Assembly: GCF_029227915.1 (NCBI RefSeq)
Contig: NC_079887.1
Coordinates: forward strand, 19,279,650 to 19,343,649
Length of the DNA: 64,000 nt
Direction of reading: 5' to 3'
From: Hydractinia symbiolongicarpus
Lineage: Eukaryota; Cnidaria; Hydrozoa; Anthoathecata; Hydractiniidae
Every line of letters begins with the position of its first letter. Position 1 is the first letter of the stretch. Position numbers and translations under genes: made by a program. Shown piece after piece: positions 1 through 12,300 of the stretch. Below the pieces are notes generated by a model. The model saw only the letters and a list, made by a program, of their open reading frames with translations, did no database searches and was not told where the DNA came from.

Positions 1-3000
1 TTAGACCAATGGTAACCTACGCAGGCGCGTGGAGCCACTTGATTTACGTGTAAGGCCTTTATTAGGCATCAAAATGCCATGTTACACCGTTTAGAGGACC
101 GTGCGCGTAGTTAACGGTGTTATAAAGCCGTGACGCAACGGAAACCCACTTGGGACGTCGTAGTCTATTGAGAGTGGAAGGATTGGACCAATGGTAACCT
201 GCGCAGGCACGTAGAACCACTTTATTTACGTGTGAGGCCTTTATTACGCGTCAAAAGGCCGTACTACGGCCTTTAGAGGGTTTTTAGCGTAGTTGACGGT
301 GTTATAAAGCCATGGCGCAATGGAAAACGGCTTCGGACGTCGTAGTCCATTGAGAGTGGAAGGATTAGACCAATAATAACCTGCGCAAGCACGTGGAACC
401 ACTTGATTTACGTGTAAGGCCTTTATTAGGCACCAAAATGCCATATTACAGCGTTTGGAGGACCGTGCGCGTAGTTAACGGTGTTGTAAAGCCGTGACGC
501 AACGGAAAACCACTTGAGACGTCGTAGTCTATTGAGAGTGGAAGGATTAGACCAATGGTAACCTGCGCAGGCACGTAGAACCACTTGATTTACGTGAAAG
601 GCCTTTATTAGGCGTCAAAAGGCCATGTTACGGCCTTTAAAAGTCTCTTTGCGTGGTTGACGGTGTTATAAAGCCATGGGGCAATGGAAAGACACTTCAG
701 ACGTCGTAGTCCATTAAGAGTGGAAGGATTAGAGCAATGGTAACCTGCGAAGGCACGTGGAGCAACGTGATTTACGCGTAAGGCCTTTGTTAGAAGTCAA
801 AGCGCCATATTACGGTCGTTCGAGGCTTGTTAGCGTAGTTGACGGTGTTATTACGCCATGGCGCAATGGAAAACGACTTGGAACGTCTTAGGCCATTGAC
901 AACAAAAGGATTAGACCAATGGTAACCTGCGCAGGCACGTGGAACCACGTGATTTACGTGTAAGGCCTTTGTTAGAAGTCAAAAGGCCGTATTACGGCCT
1001 TTAGAGGGTTCTTAGCGTAGTTGACGGTGTTATAAAGCCATGGCGCAATGGAAAACGGCATCGGACGTGGTAGTCCATTGAGAGTGGAAGGATTAGGCCA
1101 ATGGTAACCTGCGCAAGCACGTGGAACCACTTGATTTACGTGTAAGGCCTTTATTAGGCATCAAAATGCCGTATTACAGCGGTTGGAGGCTCGTGCGCGT
1201 ATTTGACGGTGTCTTCAAGCTGTGACGCAACAAAAAACCACTTGGGACATCGTAGTCCATTGAGAGTGGAAGGATTAGACCAATGGTAACCTGCGCAGGC
1301 ACGTGGAACCACTTGACTTACGTGAAAGGATTTTATTAGGCGTCAAAAGGCCATATTACGGCCTTTTGAAGTCTCTTAGCGTGGTTGACGGTGTTGTAAA
1401 GCCATGGGGCAATGGAAAATGACTTCGGACGTCGTAGTCCATTGAGAGTGGAAGTATGAAAGCAATGGTAATCTGCCCAGGCACGTGGAGCCATTTGATT
1501 TACGTGTAAAGCCTTTATTAGGCATCAAAAGGCCACATTACACCCTTTAGAGGCCTGTTAGCGCAGTTGACGGTGTTATAAAGCCATGGCGCAATGGAAA
1601 ACGACTTCGGACGTCGTAGTCCACTGAGAGTGGAAGGATGAAAGCAATGTTCTTCTGCCCAGGCACGTGGAACCACGTGATTTACGTGAAAGGCCTTAAT
1701 TAGGCATCAAAATGCCACATTACCGTCTTTAGAGGACCGTGCGCGTAGTTGACGGTGTTTTAAAGCCATGGCGCAACAGAAAATCACTTGGGACGTCGAA
1801 GTCCATTGAGAGTGGAAAGATTAGACCAATATTAACCTGCGCAAGCACGTGGAACTACGTGATTTACGTGTAAGGCTGTTATTAGGCATCAAAAGGCCAT
1901 ATTACAGTAGTTAGAGGCCTGTACACGTAGTTGACGGTGTTAAAAGGGTATACCGCAATGGAAAGCCACTTCGGACGTCGTAGTCCATTGAGAGTGGAAG
2001 GATTAGACCAATGGTAACCAACGCAGGCGCGTGGAGCCACTTGATTTACGTGTAAAGCCTTTATTAGGCATCAAAATGCCATATTACAGCGTTTGGAGGC
2101 CCGTGCGCGTATTTGACGGTATGTTGAAGCTGTGACGCAACGAAAAACCACTTGGGACGTCGTAGTCCATTGAGAGTGGAAGGATTAGACCAATGGTAAC
2201 CTGCGCAGGCACGTGGAACCACTTGATTTACGTGCAAGGCTTTTTATAAGCATCAAAAGGCCATATTACAGTAGTTAGAGACCTGTACACGTAGTTGACG
2301 GTGTTAAAAGGGTATGCCGCAATGGATAGCCACTTCGGACGTCGTAGTCCATTGAGAGTGGAAGGATTAGAGCAATGGTAACCTGTGCAGGCACGTGGCG
2401 CAACAAGACTTACGTGTAAGGCCTTTATTAGGCGTCAAAAAGCCACATAACGGTCTTTAGAGGCCCGTGCGCGTAGTTGACGGTGTTTTAAAGCCATGGC
2501 CCAATGCAAAAAACTTCGGACGTCATAGTCCGTTGAGAGTTGAAAGATTAGACCAATTGTAACCTATGTAGGCACGTGCAACCACGTAACATACGTGTAA
2601 GGCGTTTATTAGGCGTAAAAAGGCCATTTTGCCGTCTTTGGAGGTCTTTTAGCGTAGTTGACGGTGTTATTAAGCCATGGCGCAATAGAACAGTCCTTGG
2701 GATATGGTAGTCCCTTGAGAGTAAAAGGATTAGACCAATGGTAACCTGCGCAGGAATGTAAAACCACGTGATTTACGTGTAAGGCCTTTATTAGGCGTCA
2801 AAAGAACATACTACGGACCTTTCAGGTCTGTTAGCGTAGTTGACGGTGTTATAAAGCCATAGGGCAATGGAAAGCCACTTCGTACGTCGTAGTCCATTAA
2901 GAGTGGAAGGATAAGACCAATGGTAACCTGCGCAGGCACGTGAAACCACTTGACTTACGTGAAAGGATTTTATTAGGCGTCAAAAGGCCATATTACGGCC

Positions 3001-6000
3001 TTTAGAAGTCTCTTAGCGTGGTTGACGGTGTTATAAAGCCATGGGGCAATGGAAAGACACTTCGGACGTCGTAGTCCATTAAGAGTGGAAGGATTAGAGC
3101 AATGGTAACCTGTGCAGGCACATGAAGCAAAGTGATTTACGTGTAAGGCCTTTGTTAGAAGGCAAAAGGCCATATTACGGTCGTTCGAGGCTTGTTAGCG
3201 TAGTTGACGGTGTTATTACGCCATGGCGCAATGGAAAACGACTTGGAATGTCTTAGGCCATTGACAACAGAAGGATTAGACCAATGGTAACCTGCGCAGT
3301 CACGTGGAACCACGTGATTTACTTGTAAGGCCTTAATTAGGCGTCAAAATGCCGCATTACCGTCTTTAGAGGACCGTGCGCGTACTTAACGGTGTTTTAA
3401 AGCCATGGCGCAACAGAAAATCACTTGGCACGTCGAAGTCCATTGAGAGTGAAAAGATTAGACCAATGGTAACCTGCGCAGGCACGTGGAATCACGTCAT
3501 TTACGTGCAAGGCTTTTATTAAGCATAAAAAGGCCATATTACAGTAGTTAGAGGCCTGTAAACGTAGTTCACGGTGTTAAAAGGGTGTGCCGCAATGGAA
3601 AGCCACTTCGGACGTCGTAGTCCATTGAGAGTGGAAGGATTAGACCAATGGTAACCTACGCAGGCGCGTGGAGCCACTTGATTTACGTGTAAAGCCTTTA
3701 TTAGGCATCAAAATGCCATATTACAGCGTTTAGAGGACCGTGCGCGTAGTTAACGGTGTTTTAAAGCCATGGCGCAACAGAAAATCACTTGGGACGTCGA
3801 AGTCCATTGAGAGTGAAAAGATTAGACCAATATTAACCTGCGCAAGCACGTGGAACTACGTGATTTACGTGTAAGGCTTTTATTGGGCATCAGAAGGCCA
3901 TATTACAGCGTTTGGAGGTCCGTGCACGTAGTTGACAGTGTTTTCAAGCCGTGACGCAACGGAAAACCACTTGGGACGTCGTAGTTCATTGAGAGTGGAA
4001 GCATTAGACCAATGGTAACCTGCGCAGGCACGTGGAACCACGTCATTTACGTGCAAGGCTTTTATTAAGCATCAAAAGGCCATATTACAGTAGTTAGAGG
4101 CCTGTACACGTGGTTGACGGTGTTAAAAGGGTATACCACAATGGAAAGCCACTTCGGACGTCGTAGTCCATTGAGAGTGGAAGGATTAGACCAATGGTAA
4201 CATACGCAGGCGCGTGAAGCCACTTGATTTACGTGTAAGGCCTTTATTAGGCATCAAAATGCCATATTACAGCGTTTAGAGGACCGTGCGCGTAGTTAAC
4301 GGTGTTTTAAAGCCGTGACTCAACGGAAAACCACTTGGGACGTCGTAGTCCATTGAGTCTGGAAAGATTAGACCAATGGTAACCTGCGCAGGCACGTGGA
4401 ACCACTTGATGTAGTTGACGGTGTTATTACGCCATGGCGCAATGGAAAACGACTTGGAATGTCTTAGGCCATTGACAACAGAAGGATTAGACCAATGGTA
4501 ACCTGCGCAGTCACGTGGAACCACGTGATTTACGTGTAAGGTTTTTATTAGGCATCAGAAGGCCATTTTACACCGTTTAGAGGACCGTGCGCGTACTTAA
4601 CGGTGTTTTAAAGCCGTGACGCAACGGAAAACCACTTGGAACGTCGTAGTCCATTGAGAGTGGAAGCATTAGACCAATGGTAACCTGCGCAGGCACGTGG
4701 AATCACGTCATTTAAGTGCAAGGCTTTTATAAAGCATAAAAAGGCCATATTACAGTAGTTAGAGGCCTGTAAACGTAGTTGACGGTGTTAAAAGGGTATG
4801 CCGCAATGGAAAGCCACTTCGGACGTCGTAGTCCATTGAGAGTGGAAGGATTAGACCAATGGTAACCTACGCAGGCGCGTGGAGCCACTTGATTTACGTG
4901 TAAGGCCTTTATTAGGCATCAAAATGCCATATTACACCGTTTAGAGGACCGTGCGCGTAGTTAACGGTGTTATAAAGCCGTGACGCAACGGAAAACCACT
5001 TGGGACGTCGTAGTCTATTGAGAGTGGAAGGATTGGACCAATGGTAACCTGCGCAGGCACGTAGAACCACTTGATTTACGTGTGAGGCCTTTATTACGCG
5101 TCAAAAGGCCGTACTACGGCCTTTAGAGGGTTTTTAGCGTAGTTGACGGTGTTATAAAGCCATGGCGCAATGGAAAACGGCTTCGGACGTCGTAGTCCAT
5201 TGAGAGTGGAAGGATTAGACCAATAATAACCTGCGCAAGCACGTGGAACCACTTGATTTACGTGTAAGGCCTTTATTAGGCACCAAAATGCCATATTACA
5301 GCGTTTGGAGGACCGTGCGCGTAGTTAACGGTGTTGTAAAGCCGTGACGCAACGGAAAACCACTTGGGACGTCGTAGTCTATTGAGAGTGGAAGGATTAG
5401 ACCAATGGTAACCTGCGCAGGCACGTAGAACCACTTGATTTACGTGAAAGGCCTTTATTAGGCGTCAAAAGGCCATGTTACGGCCTTTAAAAGTCTCTTT
5501 GCGTGGTTGACGGTGTTATAAAGCCATGGGGCAATGGAAAGACACTTCAGACGTCGTAGTCCATTAAGAGTGGAAGGATTAGAGCAATGGTAACCTGCGA
5601 AGGCACGTGGAGCAACGTGATTTACGCGTAAGGCCTTTGTTAGAAGTCAAAGCGCCATATTACGGTCGTTCGAGGCTTGTTAGCGTAGTTGACGGTGTTA
5701 TTACGCCATGGCGCAATGGAAAACGACTTGGAACGTCTTAGGCCATTGACAACAAAAGGATTAGACCAATGGTAACCTGCGCAGGCACGTGGAACCACGT
5801 GATTTACGTGTAAGGCCTTTGTTAGAAGTCAAAAGGCCGTATTACGGCCTTTAGAGGGTTCTTAGCGTAGTTGACGGTGTTATAAAGCCATGGCGCAATG
5901 GAAAACGGCATCGGACGTGGTAGTCCATTGAGAGTGGAAGGATTAGGCCAATGGTAACCTGCGCAAGCACGTGGAACCACTTGATTTACGTGTAAGGCCT

Positions 6001-9000
6001 TTGTTAGAAGTCAAAAGGCCGTATTACGGCCTTTAGAGGGTTCTTAGCGTAGTTGACGGTGTTATAAAGCCATGGCGCAATGGAAAACGACTTCGGACGT
6101 CGTAGTCCACTGAGAGTGGAAGGATGAAAGCAATGTTCTTCTGCCCAGGCACGTGGAATCACGTGATTTACGTGAAAGGCCTTAATTAGGCATCAAAATG
6201 CCACATTACCGTCTTTAGAGGCCCGTGCGCGTAGTTGACGGTGTTTTAAAGCCATGGCGCAACAGAAAATCACTTGGGACGTCGAAGTCCATTGAGAGTG
6301 GAAAGATTAGACCAATATTAACCTGCGCAAGCACGTGGAACTACGTGATTTACGTGTAAGGCTGTTATTAGGCATCAAAAGGCCATATTACAGTAGTTAG
6401 AGGCCTGTACACGTAGTTGACGGTGTTAAAAGGGTATACCGCAATGGAAAGCCACTTCGGACGTCGTAGTCCATTGAGAGTGGAAGGATTAGACCAATGG
6501 TAACCAACGCAGGCGCGTGGAGCCACTTGATTTACGTGTAAAGCCTTTATTAGGCATCAAAATGCCATATTACAGCGTTTGGAGGCCCGTGCGCGTATTT
6601 GACGGTATGTTGAAGCTGTGACGCAACGAAAAACCACTTGGGACGTCGTAGTCCATTGAGAGTGGAAGGATTAGACCAATGGTAACCTGCGCAGGCACGT
6701 GGAACCACTTGATTTACGTGCAAGGCTTTTTATAAGCATCAAAAGGCCATATTACAGTAGTTAGAGACCTGTACACGTAGTTGACGGTGTTAAAAGGGTA
6801 TGCCGCAATGGATAGCCACTTCGGACGTCGTAGTCCATTGAGAGTGGAAGGATTAGAGCAATGGTAACCTGTGCAGGCACGTGGCGCAACGTGACTTACG
6901 TGTAAGGCCTTTATTAGGCGTCAAAAAGCCACATAACGGTCTTTAGAGGCCCGTGCGCGTAGTTGACGGTGTTTTAAAGCCATGGCCCAATGCAAAAAAC
7001 TTCGGACGTCATAGTCCGTTGAGAGTTGAAAGATTAAACCAATTGTAACCTATTTAGGCACGTGCAACCACGTAACATACGTGTAAGGCGTTTATTAGGC
7101 GTAAAAAGGCCATTTTGCCGTCTTTGGAGGTCTTTTAGCGTAGTTGACGGTGTTATTAAGCCATGGCGCAATAGAACAGTCCTTGGGATATGATAGTCCC
7201 TTGAGAGTAAAAGGATTAGACCAATGGTAACCTGCGCAGGAATGTAGAACCACGTGATTTACGTGTAAGGCCTTTATTAGGCGTCAAAAGAACATACTAC
7301 GGACCTTTCAGGTCTGTTAGCGTAGTTGACGGTGTTATAAAGCCATAGGGCAATGGAAAGCCACTTCGTACGTCGTAGTCCATTAAGAGTGGAAGGATAA
7401 GACCAATGGTAACCTGCGCAGGCACGTGAAACCACGTGATTTACGTGTAGGGCTTTTATTAGGCGTCAAAAGGCCATATTACAGACTTTAGAGCCTTGAT
7501 AGAGTAGTGAACGATGTTATAAAGCCATGGCGCAATGGAAAACGACTTGGGACGTCGTAGACCATTAGGAGTGGAAGGATTAGACCAATGGTAACACACG
7601 CAGGCACGTCGAACCACGTGATTTACGTGAAAGGCCTTTATTAGGCGTCAAAAGGTCATATTACGGTCTTCAGAGGCCCGTGCGCGTAGTTGACAGTGTT
7701 ATAAAGCCATGCCGGAATGGATAGCCACTTCAAACGTCGTAGTCCATTGAGAGTGGAAAGATTAGACCAATATTAACCTGCGCAAGCACGTGGAACTACG
7801 TGATTTACGTGTAAGGCTGTTATTAGGCATCAAAAGGCCATATTACTGCGTTTAGAGGACCATGCGCGTAGTTGACAGTGTTTTAAAGCCGTGACTTAGC
7901 GGAAAACCACTTGGGACGTCGTAGTCCATTGAGACTGGAAAGATTAGACCAATGGTAACCTGCGCAGGCACGTGGAACCACTTGATTTACGTGTAAGGCC
8001 TTTATTAGGCGTCAAAAGGCCGTATTACGGCCTTTAGAGGGTTCTTAGCGTAGTTGACGGTGTTATTACGCCATGGCGCAATGGAAAACGACTTGGAACG
8101 TCTTAGGCCATTGACAACAGAAGGATTAGACCAATGGTAACCTGCGCAGTCACGTGGAACCACGTGATTTACGTGTAAGGCCTTAATTAGGCGTCAAAAT
8201 GCCACATTACCGTCTTTAGAGGCCCGTGCGCGAAGCTGACGGTGTTTTAAAGCCATGGCGCAACAAAAAATCACTTGGGACGTCGAAGTTCATTCAGAGA
8301 GGAAGGATTAGACCAATATTAACCTGCGCAAGCACGTGGAACTACGTGATTTAAGTGTAAGGTTTTTATTAGGCATCAGAAGGCCATATTACACTGTTTA
8401 GAGGACCGTGCGCGTACTTAACGGTGTTTTAAAGCCGTGACGCAACGGAAAACCACTTGGGACGTCGTAGTCCATTGAGAGTGGAAGCATTAGACCAATG
8501 GTAACCTGCGCAGGCACGTGGAATCACGTCATTTACGTGCAAGGCTTTTATAAAGCATAAAAAGGCCATATTACAGTAGTTAGAGGCCTGTAAACGTAGT
8601 TGACGGTGTTAAAAGGGTATGCCGCAATGGAAAGCCACTTCGGACGTCGTAGTCCATTGAGAGTGGAAGGATTAGACCAATGGTAACCTATGCAGGCGCG
8701 TGGAGCCACTTGATTTACGTGTAAGGCCTTTATTAGGCATCAAAATGCCATATTACACCGTTTAGAGGACCGTGCGCGTAGTTAACGGTGTTATAAAGCC
8801 GTGACGCAACGGAAAACCACTTGGGACGTCGTAGTCTATTGAGAGTGGAAGGATTGGACAATGGTAACCTGCGCAGGCACGTAGAACCACTTGATTTACG
8901 TGTAAGGCCTTTATTAGGCGTCAAAAGGCCGTATTACGGCCTTTAGAGGGTTCTTAGCGTAGTTGACGGTGTTATAAAGCCATGGCGCAATGAAAAACGG

Positions 9001-12000
9001 CATCGGACGTGGTAGTCCATTGAGAGTGGAAGGATTAGGCCAATGGTAACCTGTGCAAGGACGTGGAACCACTTGATTTACGTGTAAGGCCTTTATTAGG
9101 CATCAAAATGCCGTATTACAGCGTTTGGAGGCTCGTGCGCGTATTTGACGGTGTCTTCAAGCTGTGACGCAACAAAAAACCACTTGGGACGTCGTAGTCC
9201 ATTGAGAGTGGAAGGATTAGACCAATGGTAACCTACTCAGGCACGTGGAACCACTTGATTTACGTGAAAGGACTTTATTAGGCGTCAAAAGGCCTTATTA
9301 GAGGCATCTTAGCGTTGTTGACGCAGTTATAAATCCATGGGGCAATGGTAAACGGCTTCGGCCGTCGTAGTCCATTGAGAGTGGAAGGATTAGACCAATT
9401 GTAACCTACGCAGGTGCGTGGAGCCACTTGATTTACGTGTAAGGCCTTTATTAGGCATCATAATGCCATATTACGGTCGTTCGAGGTTTGTTAGCGTAGT
9501 TGACGGAGTTATTACGCCATGGCGCAATGGAAAAAGACTTGCAACGTCATAGGCCATTCACAACAGAAGGATTAGACCAATGGTAACCTGCATAGGCACG
9601 TGGAACCACGTGATTTACGTGTAAGGCCTTAATTAGGCGTCAAAATGCCACATTACCGTCTTTAGAGGCCCGTGCGCGTAGCTGACGGTGTTTTAAAGCC
9701 ATGGCGCAACAGAAAATCATTCGGGACGTCGAAGTTCATTGAGAGTCGAAAGATTAGACCAATGGTAACCTGCGCAAGCACGTGGAACCACTTGATTTAC
9801 GTGTAAGGCTTTTATTAGGCATCAAAATCCATATTACAGCGTTTGGAGTCCGGTGCGCTTTTTGACGGTGTCTTCAAGCTGTGACGCAACAAAAAACCAC
9901 TTGGGACGTCGTAGTCCATTGAGAGTGGAAGGATTAGACCAATGGTAACCTGCGCAGGCACGTGGAACCACTTGACTTACGTGAAAGGATTTTATTAGGC
10001 GTCAAAAGGCCATATTACGGCCTTTAGAAGTCTCTTAGCGTGGTTGACGGTGTTATAAAGCCATGGCGCAATGAAAAACGGCTTTGGACGTGGTAGTCCA
10101 TTGAAAGTGGAAGGATTAGACCAATGGTAACCTACGCAGGCACGTGGAACCACGTGATTTACGTGTAAAGCCCTAATTATGCGTCAAAATGCCACATTAC
10201 CGTCTTTAGAGGCCGGTGCGCGTAGGTAACGGTGTTTTAAAGCCATGGCGCAACGTAAAACCACTTGGGTCGTCGTAGTCCATTGAGACTGGAAAGATTA
10301 GACCAATATTAACCTGCGCAAGCACGTGGAACTACGTGATTTACGTGTAAGGCTTTTATTAGGCATCAGAAGGCCATATTACAGCGTTTAGAGGACCGTG
10401 CGCGTAGTTAACGGTGTTTTAAAGCCGTGACGCAACGGAAAACCACTTGGGACGTCGTATTCCATTGAGAGTGGAAGGATTAGACCAATGGTAACCTACT
10501 CAGGCACGTGGAACCACTTGATTTACGTGAAAGGACTTTATTAGGCGTCAAAAGGCCATATTACGGCCTTTAGAGGGTTCTTGGCGTAGTTGACGGTGTT
10601 ATAAAGCCATGGCGCAATGGATAACGGCATCGGACGTCGCAGTCTATTGAGAGTGGAAGGATTAGACCAATGGTAACCTGCGCAAGCACGTGGAACCACT
10701 TGATTTATGTGTAAGGCCTTTATTAGGCATCAAAATGCCGTATTACAGCGTTTGGAGGCCCGTGCGCGTATTTGGCGGTGTCTTCAAGCTGTGACGCAAC
10801 AAAAAACCACTTGGGACGTCGTAGTCCATTGAGAGTGGAAGGATTAGACCAATGGTAACCTACTCAGGCACGTGGAACCACTTGATTTACGTGAAAGGAC
10901 TTTATTAGGCGTCAAAAGGCCATATTACGGCCTTTAGAGGTATCTTAGCGTGGTTGACGGAGTTATAAATCCATGGGGCAATGGAAAACGGCTTCGGACG
11001 TCGTAGTCCATTGAGAGTGGAAGGATTAGACCAATGGGAACCTACGCAGGCGCGTGGAGCCACTTGATTTACGTGTAAAGCCTTTATTAGGCATCAAAAT
11101 GCCATATTACAGCGTTTGGAGGCCCGTGCGCGTATTTGACGGTATGTTGAAGCTGTGACGCAACGAAAAACCACTTGGGACGTCGTAGTCCATTGAGAGT
11201 GGAAGGATTAGACCAATGGTAACCTGCGCAGGCACGTGGAACCACTTGATTTAAGTGCAAGGCTTTTTATAAGCATCAAAAGGCCATATTACAGTAGTTA
11301 GAGACCTGTACACGTAGTTTAAGGTGTTAAAAGGGTATGCCGCAATGGATAGCCACTTCGGACGTCGTAGTCCATTGAGAGTGGAAGGATTAGAGCAATG
11401 GTAACCTGTGCAGGCACGTGGAGCAACGTGACTTACGTGTCAGCCTTTATTAGGCGTCAAAAAGCCACATAACGGTCTTTAGAGGCCCGTGCGCGTAGTT
11501 GACGGTGTTTTAAAGCCATGGCCCAATGCAAAAAACTTCGGACGTCGTAGTCCGTTGAGAGTTGAAAGATTAGACCAATTGTAACCTGTGTAGGCACGTG
11601 CAACCACGTGACATACGTGTAAGGCGTTTATTAGTCGTAAAAAGGCCATTTTGCCGTCTTTGGAGGCCTTTTAGCGTAGTTGACGGTGTTATTAAGCCAT
11701 GGCGCAATAGAACAGTCCTTGGGATGTGGTAGTCCCTTGAGAGTAAAAGGATTAGACCAATGGTAACCTGCGCAGGAATGTAGAACCACGTGATTTATGT
11801 GTAAGGCCTTTATTAGGCGTCAAAAGAACATACTACGGACCTTTCAGGTCTGTTAGCGTAGTTGACGGTGTTATAAAGCCATTGGGCAATGGAAAGCCAC
11901 TTCGTACGTCGTAGTCCATTAAGAGTGGAAGGATAAGTCCAATGGTAACCTGCGCAGGCACGTGAAACCACGTGATTTACGTGTAGGGCTTTTATTAGGC

Positions 12001-12300
12001 GTCAAAAGGCCATATTACAGACTTTAGAGTCTTGATAGAGTAGTGAACGATGTTATAAAGCCATGGCGCAATGGAAAACGACTTGGGACGTCGTAGACCA
12101 TTAGGAGTGGAAGGATTAGACCAATGGTAACACACGCAGGCACGTCGAACCACGTGATTTACGTGAAAGGCCTTTATTAGGCGTCAAAAGGCCATATTAC
12201 GGTCTTCAGAGGCCCGTGCGCGTAGTTGACGGTGTTATAAAGCCATGCCGCAATGCATAGCCACTTCGGACGTCGTAGTCCATTGTGAGTGGAAAGATTA
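1..12300. repeat. Higher-order duplication inside the satellite, about 4.5 kb
   Basis: Blocks of dissimilar monomers recur in the same order. Positions 1-1140 match 4851-5990 at a constant offset of 4850 with very few changes. Positions about 1573-2953 match about 6059-7439 at offset 4486, which is 364 bp (two monomers) less, so two monomers were gained or lost between copies. A third copy of the block at 6490-7760 lies at about 11030-12300, offset about 4538. This is the pattern expected from unequal crossing over in a higher-order repeat of roughly 25 monomers. Confidence 0.85.
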
